The notes: generated from the letters alone by a model not told the origin. A DNA stretch of 64,000 bases from Natrinema sp. SYSU A 869 (GCF_019879105.1 NZ_CP082249.1:3100001-3164000), one strand, 5' to 3'; positions 25,544 through 36,067 are shown, counted from the first letter of the stretch. Translations and numbers: made by a program.

Positions 25544-25990
25544 TCAGTTCGTCACGACCGTGACCGGCCCGTCGAAATCCAACACCACCTTTTGTGTGGC
25601 GTCACCGAACAGGGCTTTGCCCGTGGGTGAGCGGTTCCGGCCCGGAAGGAAGATATGGTCACACTCGTGTTCCTCGGCAGCCTGCAGAATGATGTCGCCT
25701 TTTTTGCCCACGTCTCCGACCGTTTCGTACTGGATTTCGAGGTCGGATAGGACGTCCGCTGCGACGTCCCGTGCGAACTGTTCTGCCCCTTCATGGGCAT
25801 CATCGGCCGTATACTCACCACCCGAGCTAGCGATCGATGACATCGCTTGCCTGCGAGCAGCGTATTCTTCATCGGTCGTCGCGTGAATGAGTACGACGGA
25901 TGCGTTGACGCCGTTGGCAAGTGATCCGGCTTCACGGACGAGTTCTTTGGCTTCCGCTGTCGGTTCGACGACGACGAGTGCTCGTTCCAT
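25544..25990 (-). CDS. UspA-family universal stress protein
   Basis: 148 residues, one Usp domain. It begins MERALVVVEPTAEAKELV and ends with the nucleotide-binding G-2x-G-9x-G(S/T)-like loop (DHIFLPGRNRSPTGKALFGDATQKVVLDF...). The usual GxxGRSG is altered to PGRNRSPTGKALFG, so ATP binding is probable but not certain. Monocistronic. Confidence 0.88.
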   Translation of the reverse strand: MERALVVVEPTAEAKELVREAGSLANGVNASVVLIHATTDEEYAARRQAMSSIASSGGEYTADDAHEGAEQFARDVAADVLSDLEIQYETVGDVGKKGDIILQAAEEHECDHIFLPGRNRSPTGKALFGDATQKVVLDFDGPVTVVTN

Positions 25991-26332
25991 ATCCTATATA
26001 CGACAACTTGATACGTAAATCTGTGTGGTATTACCACCTCCGCTCCCACTCCTGACCGCTACTTTTCCCGTCGTATCCGGGTTTCAGTCATGAAATATAC
26101 ATGTTCTCAGCCGGGAGCGGCGGTGGCGAATCGAACTGCCGTACTACACGGAGGCGAGTTTGCTCGGTACCCTCTCGGAACACATTGTCTCAGACGTTCC
26201 GTTTCCGCCTCGAGGGGCGCTTACAGCGAGAGCAGCGCGAAACCCCGCCGTTTTCTTGGGAGATGAGGGATAGACGAGAGATGGGAATACGGAGCCGAAA
26301 CCGGTTCGCTGACCTGTCGCGAAGGCCAGTGT
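25991..26332. other. Intergenic, nothing recognised
   Basis: 342 bp between the Usp gene's 5' end and the aRF1 stop codon. It probably holds the Usp promoter at its left end. I found no conserved frame, RNA gene or repeat. Confidence 0.4.
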
Positions 26333-27592
26333 TTAGACGCCGGTCGAGTAGCGAAGCAGGCCGGCGAAGCCGCCGAAGGCGTTGAGGAGTTGTTCGCCTT
26401 TCTCGAAGTCCGTCGAGATGAACTTGGTCTCGGTGCCGCGCTGTTCGGCGATATCGATGAGGTGGTCGATTGCGTCCTCGCGGTTCTCTTCGGTCCCTTC
26501 GACGTCAGTGCCGCACTCGGTACAGGTGTGGGTCGGTGTCGACTTGCGCCGGTCGACGACCTCGCGCTCGGTGGTATCACACTCAGGACAGTCGTAGGTA
26601 ATGACGTCCTTCCGGAGGTCCTCGCTGATTAGGAGCCGATCGACCGACCCCATCACCAGGTTCCGGCGGGTTGGCTCGAAGCCGTAGGTCGCGAGGTCGC
26701 CCGCGTTGAGTTCCTTGAAGAACTCCTCCATCACCTTCTTGTCCTTCATCACCTCCGCGTCGGCGAGTGCGTCTTCGGCGTTGTCGACGAGGTCCTTCAG
26801 GCCGGACTCGTCGGTGTAGGCGACGTCGAACTTGTCCAGGACGGAGTCCTGCAGTTCGTGGTGGAGGTAGTCGCCGTCGAGGAACTCGTCTTTGGTCGGC
26901 GATGGACCGCCGACGAGAATCCCGTCGAGTTCGTGGCGTCGCGGCACGAACAGGTCGTTCGCCATCCCCGCGACCTCCTGATAGAAGTTGTCGATGGCCT
27001 CGAGGCGCAGGCGGGCGAATCGCTGGGCGGACTGGCCACCCTTTCGCTGCTTGCCGGGGACCAGCGAGGAGGCAGATTTGACTGGCTCGATACGCTTGCC
27101 CTTCAGCCAACCGACGTTTGCCTCGCGTCGGTCGAGGACGATCAGGCCGAAGAGGCCCTTGTCGGCCAGCATCTCCTCTAAGGGTTCAGTCAGAAAGTCC
27201 GAGTCACAGTGATAGCGGAAAGACTCGATGGGCTGGGGCGGACTCTCGAGGACTTTGGTGACCATATCGGTGCGGCCGCCGCCGGAGTCGACGGCACCGG
27301 AAAAGAGCACGATGCCGTTGTCCGGTGGAAAGGTGTCGAAGTATCGCAGTCGGTCCTTGATACTCGTCAGCGCGTCTTGAACGGCCGTCCGGGTCTGCTT
27401 GGACTTGATGTTGGCCGCCTCGCTGTGTTCTTGCGTGACGTGTTGGACGACGTCACTGATCTGTCTGTCGTCGGGAATGTAAATCGTCACGAGCTGCGTT
27501 CCGGAGCCGTCGTAGTCCTTTAGGTCCTCAATGACCTTCCGGAACTCGTACTTTTTCCGGTCCGAGTGCTCCTGCTCACCCTCCTGGCTCAT
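26333..27592 (-). CDS. prf1: Peptide chain release factor aRF1
   Basis: 419 residues. It recognises all three stop codons and triggers peptide release. NIKS (residues 61-64) is the codon-recognition motif and GGQ (185-187, KGGQSAQRF) the catalytic motif. The C-terminal domain carries a two-CxxC zinc site (CPEC...CTEC). Start at 27592 (MSQEGEQEHS); the open frame extends further upstream to 27727 but that part is not family-like. It diverges from minD with a 193-bp gap. Confidence 0.96.
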   Translation of the reverse strand: MSQEGEQEHSDRKKYEFRKVIEDLKDYDGSGTQLVTIYIPDDRQISDVVQHVTQEHSEAANIKSKQTRTAVQDALTSIKDRLRYFDTFPPDNGIVLFSGAVDSGGGRTDMVTKVLESPPQPIESFRYHCDSDFLTEPLEEMLADKGLFGLIVLDRREANVGWLKGKRIEPVKSASSLVPGKQRKGGQSAQRFARLRLEAIDNFYQEVAGMANDLFVPRRHELDGILVGGPSPTKDEFLDGDYLHHELQDSVLDKFDVAYTDESGLKDLVDNAEDALADAEVMKDKKVMEEFFKELNAGDLATYGFEPTRRNLVMGSVDRLLISEDLRKDVITYDCPECDTTEREVVDRRKSTPTHTCTECGTDVEGTEENREDAIDHLIDIAEQRGTETKFISTDFEKGEQLLNAFGGFAGLLRYSTGV

Positions 27593-27785
27593 TAGCCGTA
27601 TAAAACGGGGCTGTGGGTAAGAATCCTTTGACACACCCGCCGGATGCCAACGGCTGCCGGAGGAACGGTCGGCGCGACCGGGTTCCCGTGCCGGAATCGT
27701 CTCAGCGACGTGTCGTCCCCTCGCCACGAGTCGGGAGGTGACGATTTAAGGTGATGCCGTTCCACTGTCCGGACAGTATCTACGT

Positions 27786-28652
27786 ATGTCCCATGAGACG
27801 GTCTATGCCATCGCGAGCGGGAAAGGCGGTGTCGGGAAGACGACAACGACGGTCAACCTCGGCACAGCGCTGGCCGAGGCCGGCGAGCGCGTCGCGATCG
27901 TCGACGCCGACCTCGGCATGGCGAACCTCGCCGGGTTCGTCAGCCTCACCCCTGACTCGACTACCCTACACGACGTGTTAGCCGGAGATGCATCGATCGA
28001 CGACGCCACTTACCGACTGGCGGACAATATCGTCGCCGTCCCGAGCGGCACGAACCTCGACGAGTACGCCGAAACCTCTCCCGAAGGGCTGCGGGAGGCC
28101 GTCGAAGAGTTGCAGTCCCAGTTCGACTACGTCTTTCTCGACGTCGGTGCCGGCATCAGCCACGAGACCGTCCTGCCGCTGGGACTGGCCGACGCCGTCG
28201 TCCTCGTCTCGACGCCCGAGCCTGCCGCCGTCCACGACACGAAGAAGACCATCGAACTGACCGATCGCGCCGGCGGCGAGATCGCGGGTCTCGTCCTCAC
28301 CCGCACCCACCCGGATGGCGACGTTTCTCACGACGAGATCGCCGACCGCCTCGAGGTACCCCTTCTCGGGACGATTCCCGAGGATCCGGCGGCCCGGGAC
28401 AGCGTCTACGCCGGCACGCCACTGGTCGTCTTCGAGCCCCAGGGTCCCGCGGCGGTCGCCTATCGCCGACTCACAGCGGAGTTGACCGGCGTCGAAATCC
28501 CGGTCCCGGCGGACGGCGACGAGAGTGATGCGGAAGAGCATGCCGCGACTGCCGACGCCACCGCGACCGATTCGACCGACGGAGACGACGGACGGGAGGC
28601 AGCTCACGACGATGTCTCGAGTGCGATCACGGAAGCCGAATCCGATCCCTGA
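27786..28652 (+). CDS. minD: MinD-like ParA/MRP ATPase
   Basis: 288 residues. Deviant Walker A SGKGGVGKTT (residues 11-20) has the signature lysine at position 13. Walker A' is VAIVDADLGMANLAG and Walker B is YVFLDVGAG. The last 60 residues are an acidic, disordered tail typical of haloarchaeal MinD paralogs. These proteins position polar and motility machinery rather than the FtsZ ring in haloarchaea (established for Haloferax MinD4-type proteins); which paralog this is cannot be told. Confidence 0.88.
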   Translation: MSHETVYAIASGKGGVGKTTTTVNLGTALAEAGERVAIVDADLGMANLAGFVSLTPDSTTLHDVLAGDASIDDATYRLADNIVAVPSGTNLDEYAETSPEGLREAVEELQSQFDYVFLDVGAGISHETVLPLGLADAVVLVSTPEPAAVHDTKKTIELTDRAGGEIAGLVLTRTHPDGDVSHDEIADRLEVPLLGTIPEDPAARDSVYAGTPLVVFEPQGPAAVAYRRLTAELTGVEIPVPADGDESDAEEHAATADATATDSTDGDDGREAAHDDVSSAITEAESDP

Positions 28653-28972
28653 TTCTGTCTCGATTCGACTGCGTTCCGTCGGCCGAAAACCGTACGGTCG
28701 TCAGTAATCGGTTCTTTCCGCCCTCGAGTCGCTCCTCGTTTGGTTTCGACTGCTCGAATGCAGTGATTACCACCGGTACGTGACTGTCTTTGGTGGCAGA
28801 TAGTCACGCTCGCTGTATCGACACTCCTGCCCGAGAACGCACTCCTTTCGATCCGTTTGTCACCCCCTTCCGATGTCGACACAGCGGGTAGTCGGACCCG
28901 AATTCGTCGGCCTCGACGACAAAAACAGTAACGAACTGATTACTAATCATGACGGTTCTCGATGGGTCGTCC
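28653..28972. other. Intergenic, nothing recognised
   Basis: 320 bp between minD and the lipoprotein gene. No conserved reading frame or repeat is seen. The right end has an A/T-rich stretch (ttactaatcatgac, about 28939-28952), which may be the promoter of the next gene. Confidence 0.4.
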
Positions 28973-29500
28973 ATGGAGCGACGAAAGATCCTCCTCGGCA
29001 GTGGCGCAGCGCTCGCAACCGTGCTCGCGGGTTGTTCCAGTGACGAGACTGACGACGATTCCAACCCGGAGAACGACGACGATGAATCACTCTCTGACGA
29101 CGGGGGCGACGACACCGGCGACACCGACGAGACCGACGACAAAACCGATATTCCCGGCCTCGACCGCGACAAGCTGAAGGTCGGCAGCGACAAGATGTCG
29201 ATCAAAGACGTCAACAAGGATGGCGACGAGATCGACGTCGTCGCGACGACGACGACGACCGATCCTGAGACGCTGCGGGCAGAACTGCAGTCCCTCGGGA
29301 ACACGATCGCCGCAGCGATCACCGACTCCGAGAAGTTCGCGGCCAATATCAACAGCGTCACGTGGGTCCTCGAGCAAGACGGCGCGAAGGTGATGTCGTT
29401 CTACGTCGACGTCAAGTGGGCGCTCGCGTACATCAACGACGAGATGAGCGAAGACGAGTTCGTCGAGACCGTCCTCGCGACCACCGACGAAACGCGGTAA
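28973..29500 (+). CDS. Tat lipoprotein, function unknown
   Basis: 175 residues. Signal MERRKILLGSGAALATVLAGC has RR and a lipobox Cys at 21, followed by a 45-residue Asp/Glu-rich tether and a small C-terminal domain (DIPGLDRDKLKVGSDKM...). The domain resembles uncharacterised haloarchaeal lipoproteins (DUF8159-like). It is probably surface-anchored. The start at 28973 puts RR right after Met; an in-frame ATG at 28949 is less likely. Confidence 0.75.
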   Translation: MERRKILLGSGAALATVLAGCSSDETDDDSNPENDDDESLSDDGGDDTGDTDETDDKTDIPGLDRDKLKVGSDKMSIKDVNKDGDEIDVVATTTTTDPETLRAELQSLGNTIAAAITDSEKFAANINSVTWVLEQDGAKVMSFYVDVKWALAYINDEMSEDEFVETVLATTDETR

Positions 29501-29607
29501 CTGGTCGCTCAGTTGCGTTGACCGGTTGTTCTTTCGGCTGCAACGACGAACAGCCGTGGGGCCGCCCGGCGTGACAGACGCAGTAGTGAGAGCGATCGTC
29601 GCCGATC

Positions 29608-31385
29608 TTACATCGACCGCGGCGCGGCCACGCCCAGGATCGAGAGGGCGTTCGCGACCGCGTGTTTCGAGGCCGCGACCAGCGCCAGTCGTGCCTCGCG
29701 GACCTCGGGGTCGACGTCATCGGAAAGCACCGGACACTCCCGGTAGAAGCCATTGAATCGATCGGCGAACGTCCGGGTATAGGTCGCAATCTGGTGTGGC
29801 TCGAGGTCGGCAGCGGCCTCGTCGATGACCGCCGGGAACCGCGCGATCGTCTCGAGCAGGTCCCGTTCGGCCTCGGTCTCGAGCAGGTCGGCGTCGACGG
29901 CGGTCTCGACGTCGGCCATCCCAGTCTCGGGGTCGATCCCCGCTTCCTCGAGGATGCCACAGCAGCGCGCGTGGACGTACTGAACGTAGGGCGCGGACTG
30001 GGCTTCGAAGTCCAGTGCGCGATCCCACTCGAAGGTGATCGCCTTTGTCGGCTGTTTCGAGACGATGTCGTAGCGGACCGCGCCAATTCCGACCTGGTGG
30101 GCGATGCGTTCGATGTCGTCCTCGTCCAGGTCGTCGTCACGGATGCGGTCGTCCAGTCGGTCCTCGACCTCGTCGCGGGCGCGATTGATCGCCTCGTCGA
30201 GCAGATCGTCGAGGTCGACGCCGGTTCCCTGGCGCGTGCTCATCTTCCCCTCAGGGAGGTTGACGTACGAGTAGAGCACCTGCCGAAGCTGCTCGGTTTC
30301 GTTGCCCAGCAGTTCGAGCGTCGTCCGGACCTGCTTCGCCTGTAGCTTGTGGTCCTCGCCCAGCACCGTCACCGCGCGGTCGTAGTTGTCGAACTTCCAT
30401 TCGTGGTGGGCCAGATCCCGGGTCGCGTACAGCGAGGTGCTGTCCGAGCGTAGGAAGACGAGGTTCTTATCGATGCCGTGGTCCTCGAGTTCGAGTTGCC
30501 AGGCGTCTTCCTCGTAAACCGATTCGTCGAGTTCTTTGAGCCGGTCGACGAGGTCGTCGGTCGCGCCGTTGCGCATGAACCGCGTTTCCTTAACGAACTC
30601 ATCGAACTCGGCGGGCAGGCGAGCAAGACACTCCGTCATGCCCCCCAACACCTGATCGACGACCTCGCTGACCCGCTCGTAGGCCTCGTCGTCGCCCGCC
30701 TCTAAGCCCTGCATGATCGATTCGATCTCGGCCTCGGCTTCCTCGGCCGCCTCGTCGGGCGCGTTCTCGAGGTAGGCATTGCCTTTGCGGTAGTAGCGCA
30801 CCAGGTCGTACTCGATACGGTCGCGTTCGGGCTCTCCCTCAAGATCGTCCTCGTCGAAGGTCTCGTAGGCCCAGGTGAAGACGGCCATCTGTCGACCGGC
30901 GTCGTTGACGTAGTAGTGGCGGTCGACATCATAGCCGGCGAAATCAAGCATATTGGCGACGGCGTCGCCGATGATCGGGTTCCGGGCGCGGCCGACGTGG
31001 ACCGGCCCCGTCGGATTCGCGCTCGTGTGCTCGACGACGACCGACTCCTCGCGGTCCGAAAGCGCGCCGTACGTCTCGTCGGTTGCCGCCTCGAGCGTCG
31101 CCGCGAGATACGTGTCACTCGGCAGGAAGTTGAGATACGGGCCCTGTGTCTGAATCTCGGCAACGTAGGTCAGTTCGTCGGCGTCGATCTCGCCGGCGAT
31201 CTGCCCGGCGACCTGCGGCGGCGGTGCACCGGCCTCGCCGGCGAGTCGGAACGCCACGTTCGAGGCGAGAACGCTCTCGACGTCGTCCGGCGGTTCTTCG
31301 ATCCCGAGATCGTCCGTCGGGAAGTCGAGTTCGGAGAGCGCCCCTCGAGGGCGTCCTCGACCTCCGCGCGTAGGGAGAGGAACAT
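29608..31385 (-). CDS. argS: Arginyl-tRNA synthetase (frameshifted as sequenced)
   Basis: Class I aaRS for arginine. The N-terminus [15 protein letters not shown] reads from 31385. From about 31340 the protein continues in another frame as [13 protein letters not shown] through to VAAPRSM. The shift lies in a CCCC run (31341-31344); one extra base would give a normal protein of about 592 residues. HIGH-type [18 protein letters not shown]-type EGKMSTRQG and the DALR anticodon-binding C-terminus are intact. Since the enzyme is normally essential and everything else is well preserved, the shift is probably a sequencing error. Confidence 0.9.
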
Positions 31386-31746
31386 ACCCGCCCGTATTCA
31401 GGGCTCGAGTAAAGGAATGTCGGGTTTCGTCTCGACGGATGTCTCGAGAGTGAGCATTATGTCGAGGGCTACTCGCTCGTTTCCTGCGCCAGCGTCGGTA
31501 TACGGTGGCGCGCACTGGCAGCCGACTGAGCGAGAGCGAAGGCGGCCGCCAAACCCGTGCGAGGGATGAGCGAGCGACTCCGGAGCGAGCGAATCGGTTG
31601 GGGAGGGCGTGGCGATTCCCTGCCGCCACGATAGCAGGACACTTCGTTCACCTCGATTCCGTCAGAACACACTGTTCACACAACGTAGTTGTCGAATCCG
31701 ACCACACGAGTATCACCACAGCCGAATGATAGACCGATCTCTCTCG
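31386..31746. other. Intergenic with short dispersed repeat
   Basis: It lies between the argS start and the NUDIX gene. 31558-31620 holds a dispersed haloarchaeal-type repeat core (GCGAATCGGTTGGGGAGGGC) that recurs at 46151-46218 and, inverted, at 46308-46364. Otherwise no gene is seen. Confidence 0.5.
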
Positions 31747-32282
31747 TCACTCGAACAGTGCGGCGGCTTCCCGGAACCGCTCCTCGTGGACCGGTCGAAA
31801 GGTCTCGTCAGAAGTGTCGAACTCGGCCGGCGTCCAGAATCGAGCGTCCGTCGCGTCGCTGCCCGCATCCGGCCCCCCTCGGCGTCGGCGCGGTCGGCCA
31901 CGTAGTGGACCGTCACGACGTGTTTGCCCGCTCGAGGCGGCATCGTCGACGCGCTCAGGATCTCGAGGTCGGCGGAATCGACGGCGACGCTGGTCTCCTC
32001 AACGAGTTCGCGTGCGGCCGCCGTCGCGGGTTCCTCGCTGATCTCTATGTGGCCGCCGGGAATCGTCCACTCGCCGACCCCGGGCGGGATGCCGCGTTCG
32101 ACGCAGAGCACTGCCGGCTCCGGCCTTGATCGGTCGACGACCGCGACGCCGGCACAGGGGACTGGGTTGTGCCAGACGATCGCGTCGCAGTCCGGACAGC
32201 GCATGCGCTCGCGATTCTCGAAGGTGATCGACTCAAGGTGAGTACCGCAGTCGGGACAGAACGTCGGCGGTCGGCTGACCAT
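31747..32282 (-). CDS. NUDIX hydrolase with zinc ribbon (frameshifted as sequenced)
   Basis: The N-terminal zinc ribbon (CPDCGTHL...CPDCD) is followed by a NUDIX domain with the box GHIEISEEPATAAARELVEE. It hydrolyses a nucleoside-diphosphate-X substrate. At a CCCCCC run (31873-31878) the frame is off by one. The sequenced frame runs to 31713 with an implausible Arg/Ser-rich tail. Adding one base gives the family-like end DARFWTPAEFDTSDETFRPV and a stop at 31747. The restored protein is about 178 residues. Probably a sequencing error, like argS 0.5 kb away. Confidence 0.85.
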
Positions 32283-32307
32283 CTATCGACGTTTCAGAAC
32301 CGAACCG

Positions 32308-33465
32308 TCATAGGGTTTTCAATCCGCTGCCGGTCAGCGGGACGACAACATCGTCGTCGGCATCGATGACGCCATCCTCACGGTACTGCTCGAGCGCCGC
32401 CGGCGCGACCGCACAGGTGGGCTCGACGTAAAAGCCATTGCGGTGGAGACGATCCAGCGCGGTCTCGATCGGGTCGTCGCCGAGCGCGATCGCATCGCCG
32501 TCGGTCGCCGCGATCGCGTCGAGGATCTCGGTGCCGCGGGCGGGTTCTGTGATCTTGATGCCGTCGGCGATGGCCGTCCGCTCACCCTCCTCGTCGATGG
32601 TATCGCCGCCGAGCGCGGCGACGATCGGTGCGTAGCCGGCCGCCTGTGCGCCGAGGAGACGAGGCATTCCGTCGACGATACCGGCCTCGTTGAGCAGGGA
32701 GAAGCCCCTATACGCGCCGAGGAAGAGCGTCCCGTGACCGATCGGAAGGACGACGGCGTCGGGGACGGTCCACCCCTGCTGGGCGGCCACCTCGAACGCG
32801 AACGTCATCGTCCCGGCGTAGAAGGCAGGATTCCAGGCGTGGCTGGCGTACCAGCCCTCGCCCGCCTGATACGGGACATCGCCCTCGTCGGCCGCCGTCT
32901 CGTCGCCGCTCGTGTCGCCTTCGACGGCCTCGAGACAGGCCGCAGTCACGTCTTCTCGGGTCCCCTCGATGCGAACCGGGCGGGCGTCGGCCCGCTGGAT
33001 CGCCATCAGTTTGGACTGTTTGACGTCCGCCGGGACGTAGATATCCGCGTCGACGCCCGCGCGGGCCGCGTAGGTCGCGATCGATGCGCCTGCGTTGCCC
33101 GATGAGTCCTCGATGACCTTCTCGACGCCGAGTTCGATGGCCCGCGAGAGGGTCGTCGTCGCGCCCCGATCCTTGAACGAGCCCGTCGGAAAGACGTACT
33201 CGAGTTTGAACTGCGCGTCCCAGTCGGGGGCCTCGACCGTCGGCGTAAAACCCTCATAGAAGGTGACGTGCTGTTCGATCGGGAGGAACTCGAAGAACGT
33301 CCACAGCCCCTCGCTGGTATCGAGGCTGTGCAGCGGGAGCGGATCGCCCTGCGGGTGAGGGCGTTCAGTGAACTCCAGTGCGCGGCCACAGCCACAGCGC
33401 CACGGTTCGTCCGGCCCGGCCTCGTAGACGGTCCCGCAGTCGGGACAGGTTAGATCGGAGGCCAT
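32308..33465 (-). CDS. Threonine synthase-like PLP enzyme
   Basis: About 385 residues. It has an N-terminal zinc ribbon (CPDCGTVY...CGCG), then fold-type II PLP core: PTGSFKDRGATTTLSRA with the Schiff-base Lys near residue 100, EDSSGNAGASIATYAARAG, and the phosphate-loop-like LPIGHGTLFLGAYRG. This matches archaeal threonine synthase paralogs. True ThrC makes threonine from O-phosphohomoserine, but paralogs can act as lyases. It starts one nt after the aspartoacylase-like stop (TGAGATG), so the two genes form an operon; a GTG at 33477 is an alternative start. Confidence 0.83.
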   Translation of the reverse strand: MASDLTCPDCGTVYEAGPDEPWRCGCGRALEFTERPHPQGDPLPLHSLDTSEGLWTFFEFLPIEQHVTFYEGFTPTVEAPDWDAQFKLEYVFPTGSFKDRGATTTLSRAIELGVEKVIEDSSGNAGASIATYAARAGVDADIYVPADVKQSKLMAIQRADARPVRIEGTREDVTAACLEAVEGDTSGDETAADEGDVPYQAGEGWYASHAWNPAFYAGTMTFAFEVAAQQGWTVPDAVVLPIGHGTLFLGAYRGFSLLNEAGIVDGMPRLLGAQAAGYAPIVAALGGDTIDEEGERTAIADGIKITEPARGTEILDAIAATDGDAIALGDDPIETALDRLHRNGFYVEPTCAVAPAALEQYREDGVIDADDDVVVPLTGSGLKTL

Positions 33466-33466
33466 C

Positions 33467-34426
33467 TCAGTACTCACCGATGTCGGTTCCGATCGAACAG
33501 ACGTACTCGCCGGTCGCGACCTGCGGGAGTCGTCGCGCCCGCCAGAGGATGCCCTCGCCGTCGGCCGTCACCTCCGCTTTCGGTTCTCCGAAGGGGGTCG
33601 TCACTTCGAACACCGTCTCGCCGGGTCGTACACGGTCGCCGAGTTCCTTGTGCATGGTCACGAGTCCGCCTGCAGGTGCGCCGTACTGCTCGAATCCTCT
33701 GGCGCGGGTCTGGGACTCGAGTGGTTGATCTCCCTCGAGGAAGTTGTAGTATCGGAGCACGTTGAACACGCCCGCGACGCCCTTTCGGATGCTCTCCTCG
33801 TCCCAGCCGACCGCGCCGCCGAGTTCGGGGTCGACGGTCGGAATTCCGTCGTCGGGGGCCGCGCGAGCCAGTTGGCCATCCGGTCCCTTCTGGTCGAGCA
33901 CGTACCCGCAGCCGAAGGCCTTCGCGAGCTCGAGACACTGATCGTGGAGTCGATGGCGCTTCCCGCAGCGAACGCGGACCTCGTCTAACATTCGGCTGGT
34001 CGATCCCTGGTGGAGATCGAGAATTAGGTCCGCCCTGGTCGCGGCGTCGAACGTCACGGCTGCGATCCGCTCGCTCGAGGTGCCGCCCTCGTTACCGGGA
34101 TAGGCGCGGTTCATCTTCGTGTCGTCGATCGGATTGCGGTGTTCGGCGACCTGGAACGCGTGATAGTTGACGATCCCGACGATGAGGATCGTCCCCGAGA
34201 TCTCGGCGGGATCGAGTCGCGGCACGACGCGCTGGACGACGCCGACACCGTTGAGTTCGTCACCGTCACTGGCCGCCTGCATGTAGAGGGTCTTCCCCGC
34301 AGCCGCGCCGTTTACTACGGCGACCGGCAGTCCGAACGGGCTCCCATCCCGTGTCTCGCCGATCTCGAGACGGCCCGTATCGATCTCGCCGGGCCCCGCG
34401 CTTGCGGTTCCGAGCGTCGTCGTCAT
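33467..34426 (-). CDS. Aspartoacylase/succinylglutamate desuccinylase-like deacylase
   Basis: 319 residues. Zinc carboxypeptidase-like AstE/AspA fold. The first zinc motif, usually HGxE, reads SDGDELNG (His replaced by Asp), and the second His is in LDLHQGSTSR. The C-terminal 90 residues form the beta-barrel (GGLVTMHKELGDRVRPGETV...). Members remove acyl groups from N-acyl amino acids; the ectoine pathway enzyme DoeB is one. Substrate unproven. First gene of the operon with the threonine synthase-like gene. Confidence 0.8.
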   Translation of the reverse strand: MTTTLGTASAGPGEIDTGRLEIGETRDGSPFGLPVAVVNGAAAGKTLYMQAASDGDELNGVGVVQRVVPRLDPAEISGTILIVGIVNYHAFQVAEHRNPIDDTKMNRAYPGNEGGTSSERIAAVTFDAATRADLILDLHQGSTSRMLDEVRVRCGKRHRLHDQCLELAKAFGCGYVLDQKGPDGQLARAAPDDGIPTVDPELGGAVGWDEESIRKGVAGVFNVLRYYNFLEGDQPLESQTRARGFEQYGAPAGGLVTMHKELGDRVRPGETVFEVTTPFGEPKAEVTADGEGILWRARRLPQVATGEYVCSIGTDIGEY

Positions 34427-34657
34427 ATGTCCACCACGATGGATCCGTTTGCCTTTATACTATCCTTTGATCTCGACCAGTGGGCACCGGACGCGAGCGC
34501 TCCGGGCCGATCGGTCCGCTTCCGTCGCCGCTCGAGATCGATACTCGATAGTGGTCCCGCCGTACTGTCGTCTGCGGGGACGCCGAGGCACTAATAGCGC
34601 TCCAATACAGTTGAATCGCTGTGACACCCACACAGTGCCGATATTCGCGGCTCTCGT

Positions 34658-35494
34658 TTAGCCGCTGAGAACGGCGCGGAACGCGAACCGGAGGTTCTCC
34701 CGTCGCTCCATGACCCGCCGGTAGAAGTAGGACAGCCAGCGGTCGCCGTAGGGGACGTACTGCCAGACTTCGTACTCGTCGGCCAGTTCGTACTGGGTGT
34801 CCTCGCGCACGCCCATGAGCATCTGTATCTCGAACTCGGTACCGTGGCGTTCGTGGAGCGCTTTCGCGCGCTCGATCATTGCCGGATCGTGGCTCCCCAC
34901 CCCGATCCCGCCGTCGTAGTGCTCGAACGCGTACTCGAGCAGGTCACGATACTCCCGATCGATCCGCGCGGAATCGGTGTAGGCCACGTCGGACGACGGA
35001 TCGTAGGCCCCTTTGACGAATCGGACCTTGCCGGGGACGTCGGCGAGACGTCTGACATCGGCTCGCGTCCGTCGGAGATTCGCCTGGACGCAGATACCGA
35101 CGCCGCCCCCGTATTCGTGGGCGAACGCTTCGAACGCGTCCAGCGTCGCGTCGGTCGTCGTGTGGTCCTCCATATCGACCCAGACGAAGACGCCGTGTTC
35201 GGCCGCCGCGTCGACGATGTCGGCCAGCTCCGCCCGGAAGACGTCCTCGCCGAGGTCCAGGCCCAGTTGCGAGGGCTTGACGGAGATGCAGCCCTCGAGT
35301 CCGGAACCCGCGATATCGGCGACGAGCCGTCGGTACTCGGCGGCGTCGGCTTCGACGGGGTCGCGCTCGTCGTAGTGTTCCCCGAGCAGGTTGACGATGG
35401 CCTTCACATTGTGGTCGTTCAGTTGGCGGACGTGCTCGAGCGCTTCCGCAGGAGATTCCCCCGCGACGAACCGGTTCGCGATGGGCGGGATCAT
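34658..35494 (-). CDS. Proline dehydrogenase
   Basis: 278 residues, FAD-dependent TIM barrel oxidising proline to pyrroline-5-carboxylate. Typical pieces are CISVKPSQLGLDLG, FVWVDMEDHTTTD, VRFVKGAYDPSSDVAY and the C-terminal YVPYGDRWLSYFYRRVMER. It is the short monofunctional archaeal form. The ATG at 35494 overlaps the stop of the upstream membrane protein (ATGA), which supports this start over the GTG at 35515. No P5C dehydrogenase is adjacent. Confidence 0.9.
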   Translation of the reverse strand: MIPPIANRFVAGESPAEALEHVRQLNDHNVKAIVNLLGEHYDERDPVEADAAEYRRLVADIAGSGLEGCISVKPSQLGLDLGEDVFRAELADIVDAAAEHGVFVWVDMEDHTTTDATLDAFEAFAHEYGGGVGICVQANLRRTRADVRRLADVPGKVRFVKGAYDPSSDVAYTDSARIDREYRDLLEYAFEHYDGGIGVGSHDPAMIERAKALHERHGTEFEIQMLMGVREDTQYELADEYEVWQYVPYGDRWLSYFYRRVMERRENLRFAFRAVLSG

Positions 35495-35871
35495 ATCAGA
35501 TATACTGGTCGCCACGCGTAAGGTTGTTCCTCCGTTTCTCGGCGACAGCCGCCTCCGTCGACCTGACTCGTCGCCGATTCGCGCGATTCGTTCGATGACC
35601 GTGCGAACGCCCTGCAGTCGCTTTCGCGGGTGGTCGGTGTGGAGGGATCCGCCGTCCGCTCACCGGTTCGCGTGTTCAGGATGACGTTCGGCGAACACCG
35701 GCCAAACGGGATCAGAAGGACCGCACCGACCGCCAAGAACGCGACGAGCGCCAGCGTAGTCGGCAGTCCGAGCCACCAGAGGCCGATCGTAATCCCGGCC
35801 GTCATAGCCACGTACGCACAGAATGCGGCCTGAACACCGCCGAAACCGTGGATTCCGTCAGCGGGTAACAT
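35491..35871 (-). CDS. Small two-TM membrane protein coupled to proline dehydrogenase
   Basis: 126 residues. Two hydrophobic helices (VQAAFCAYVAMTAGITIGLW and LPTTLALVAFLAVGAVLLIP) are followed by a hydrophilic Arg/Ser/Asp tail with two Cys. I do not recognise the family. The 4-nt ATGA overlap with proline dehydrogenase suggests translational coupling, which is the main support that it is real. Confidence 0.55.
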   Translation of the reverse strand: MLPADGIHGFGGVQAAFCAYVAMTAGITIGLWWLGLPTTLALVAFLAVGAVLLIPFGRCSPNVILNTRTGERTADPSTPTTRESDCRAFARSSNESRESATSQVDGGGCRRETEEQPYAWRPVYLI

Positions 35872-36067
35872 TCGTCCCCTCCTTGTCGCCGAAGTCACAT
35901 AAATTATCCTAATTATTCCAACTCCGGTACGGACCGTTCCGTTCGTCCGACGAATAGTCAAACCGGGTACCGGAGATGGCTCGCTCAGTCGCTCCCACGA
36001 AACCGGAGACGAAATTCGTGTCCGGCGTTTCCCGTATCAGGTTTCGACACACAGGTTGTTATCGATA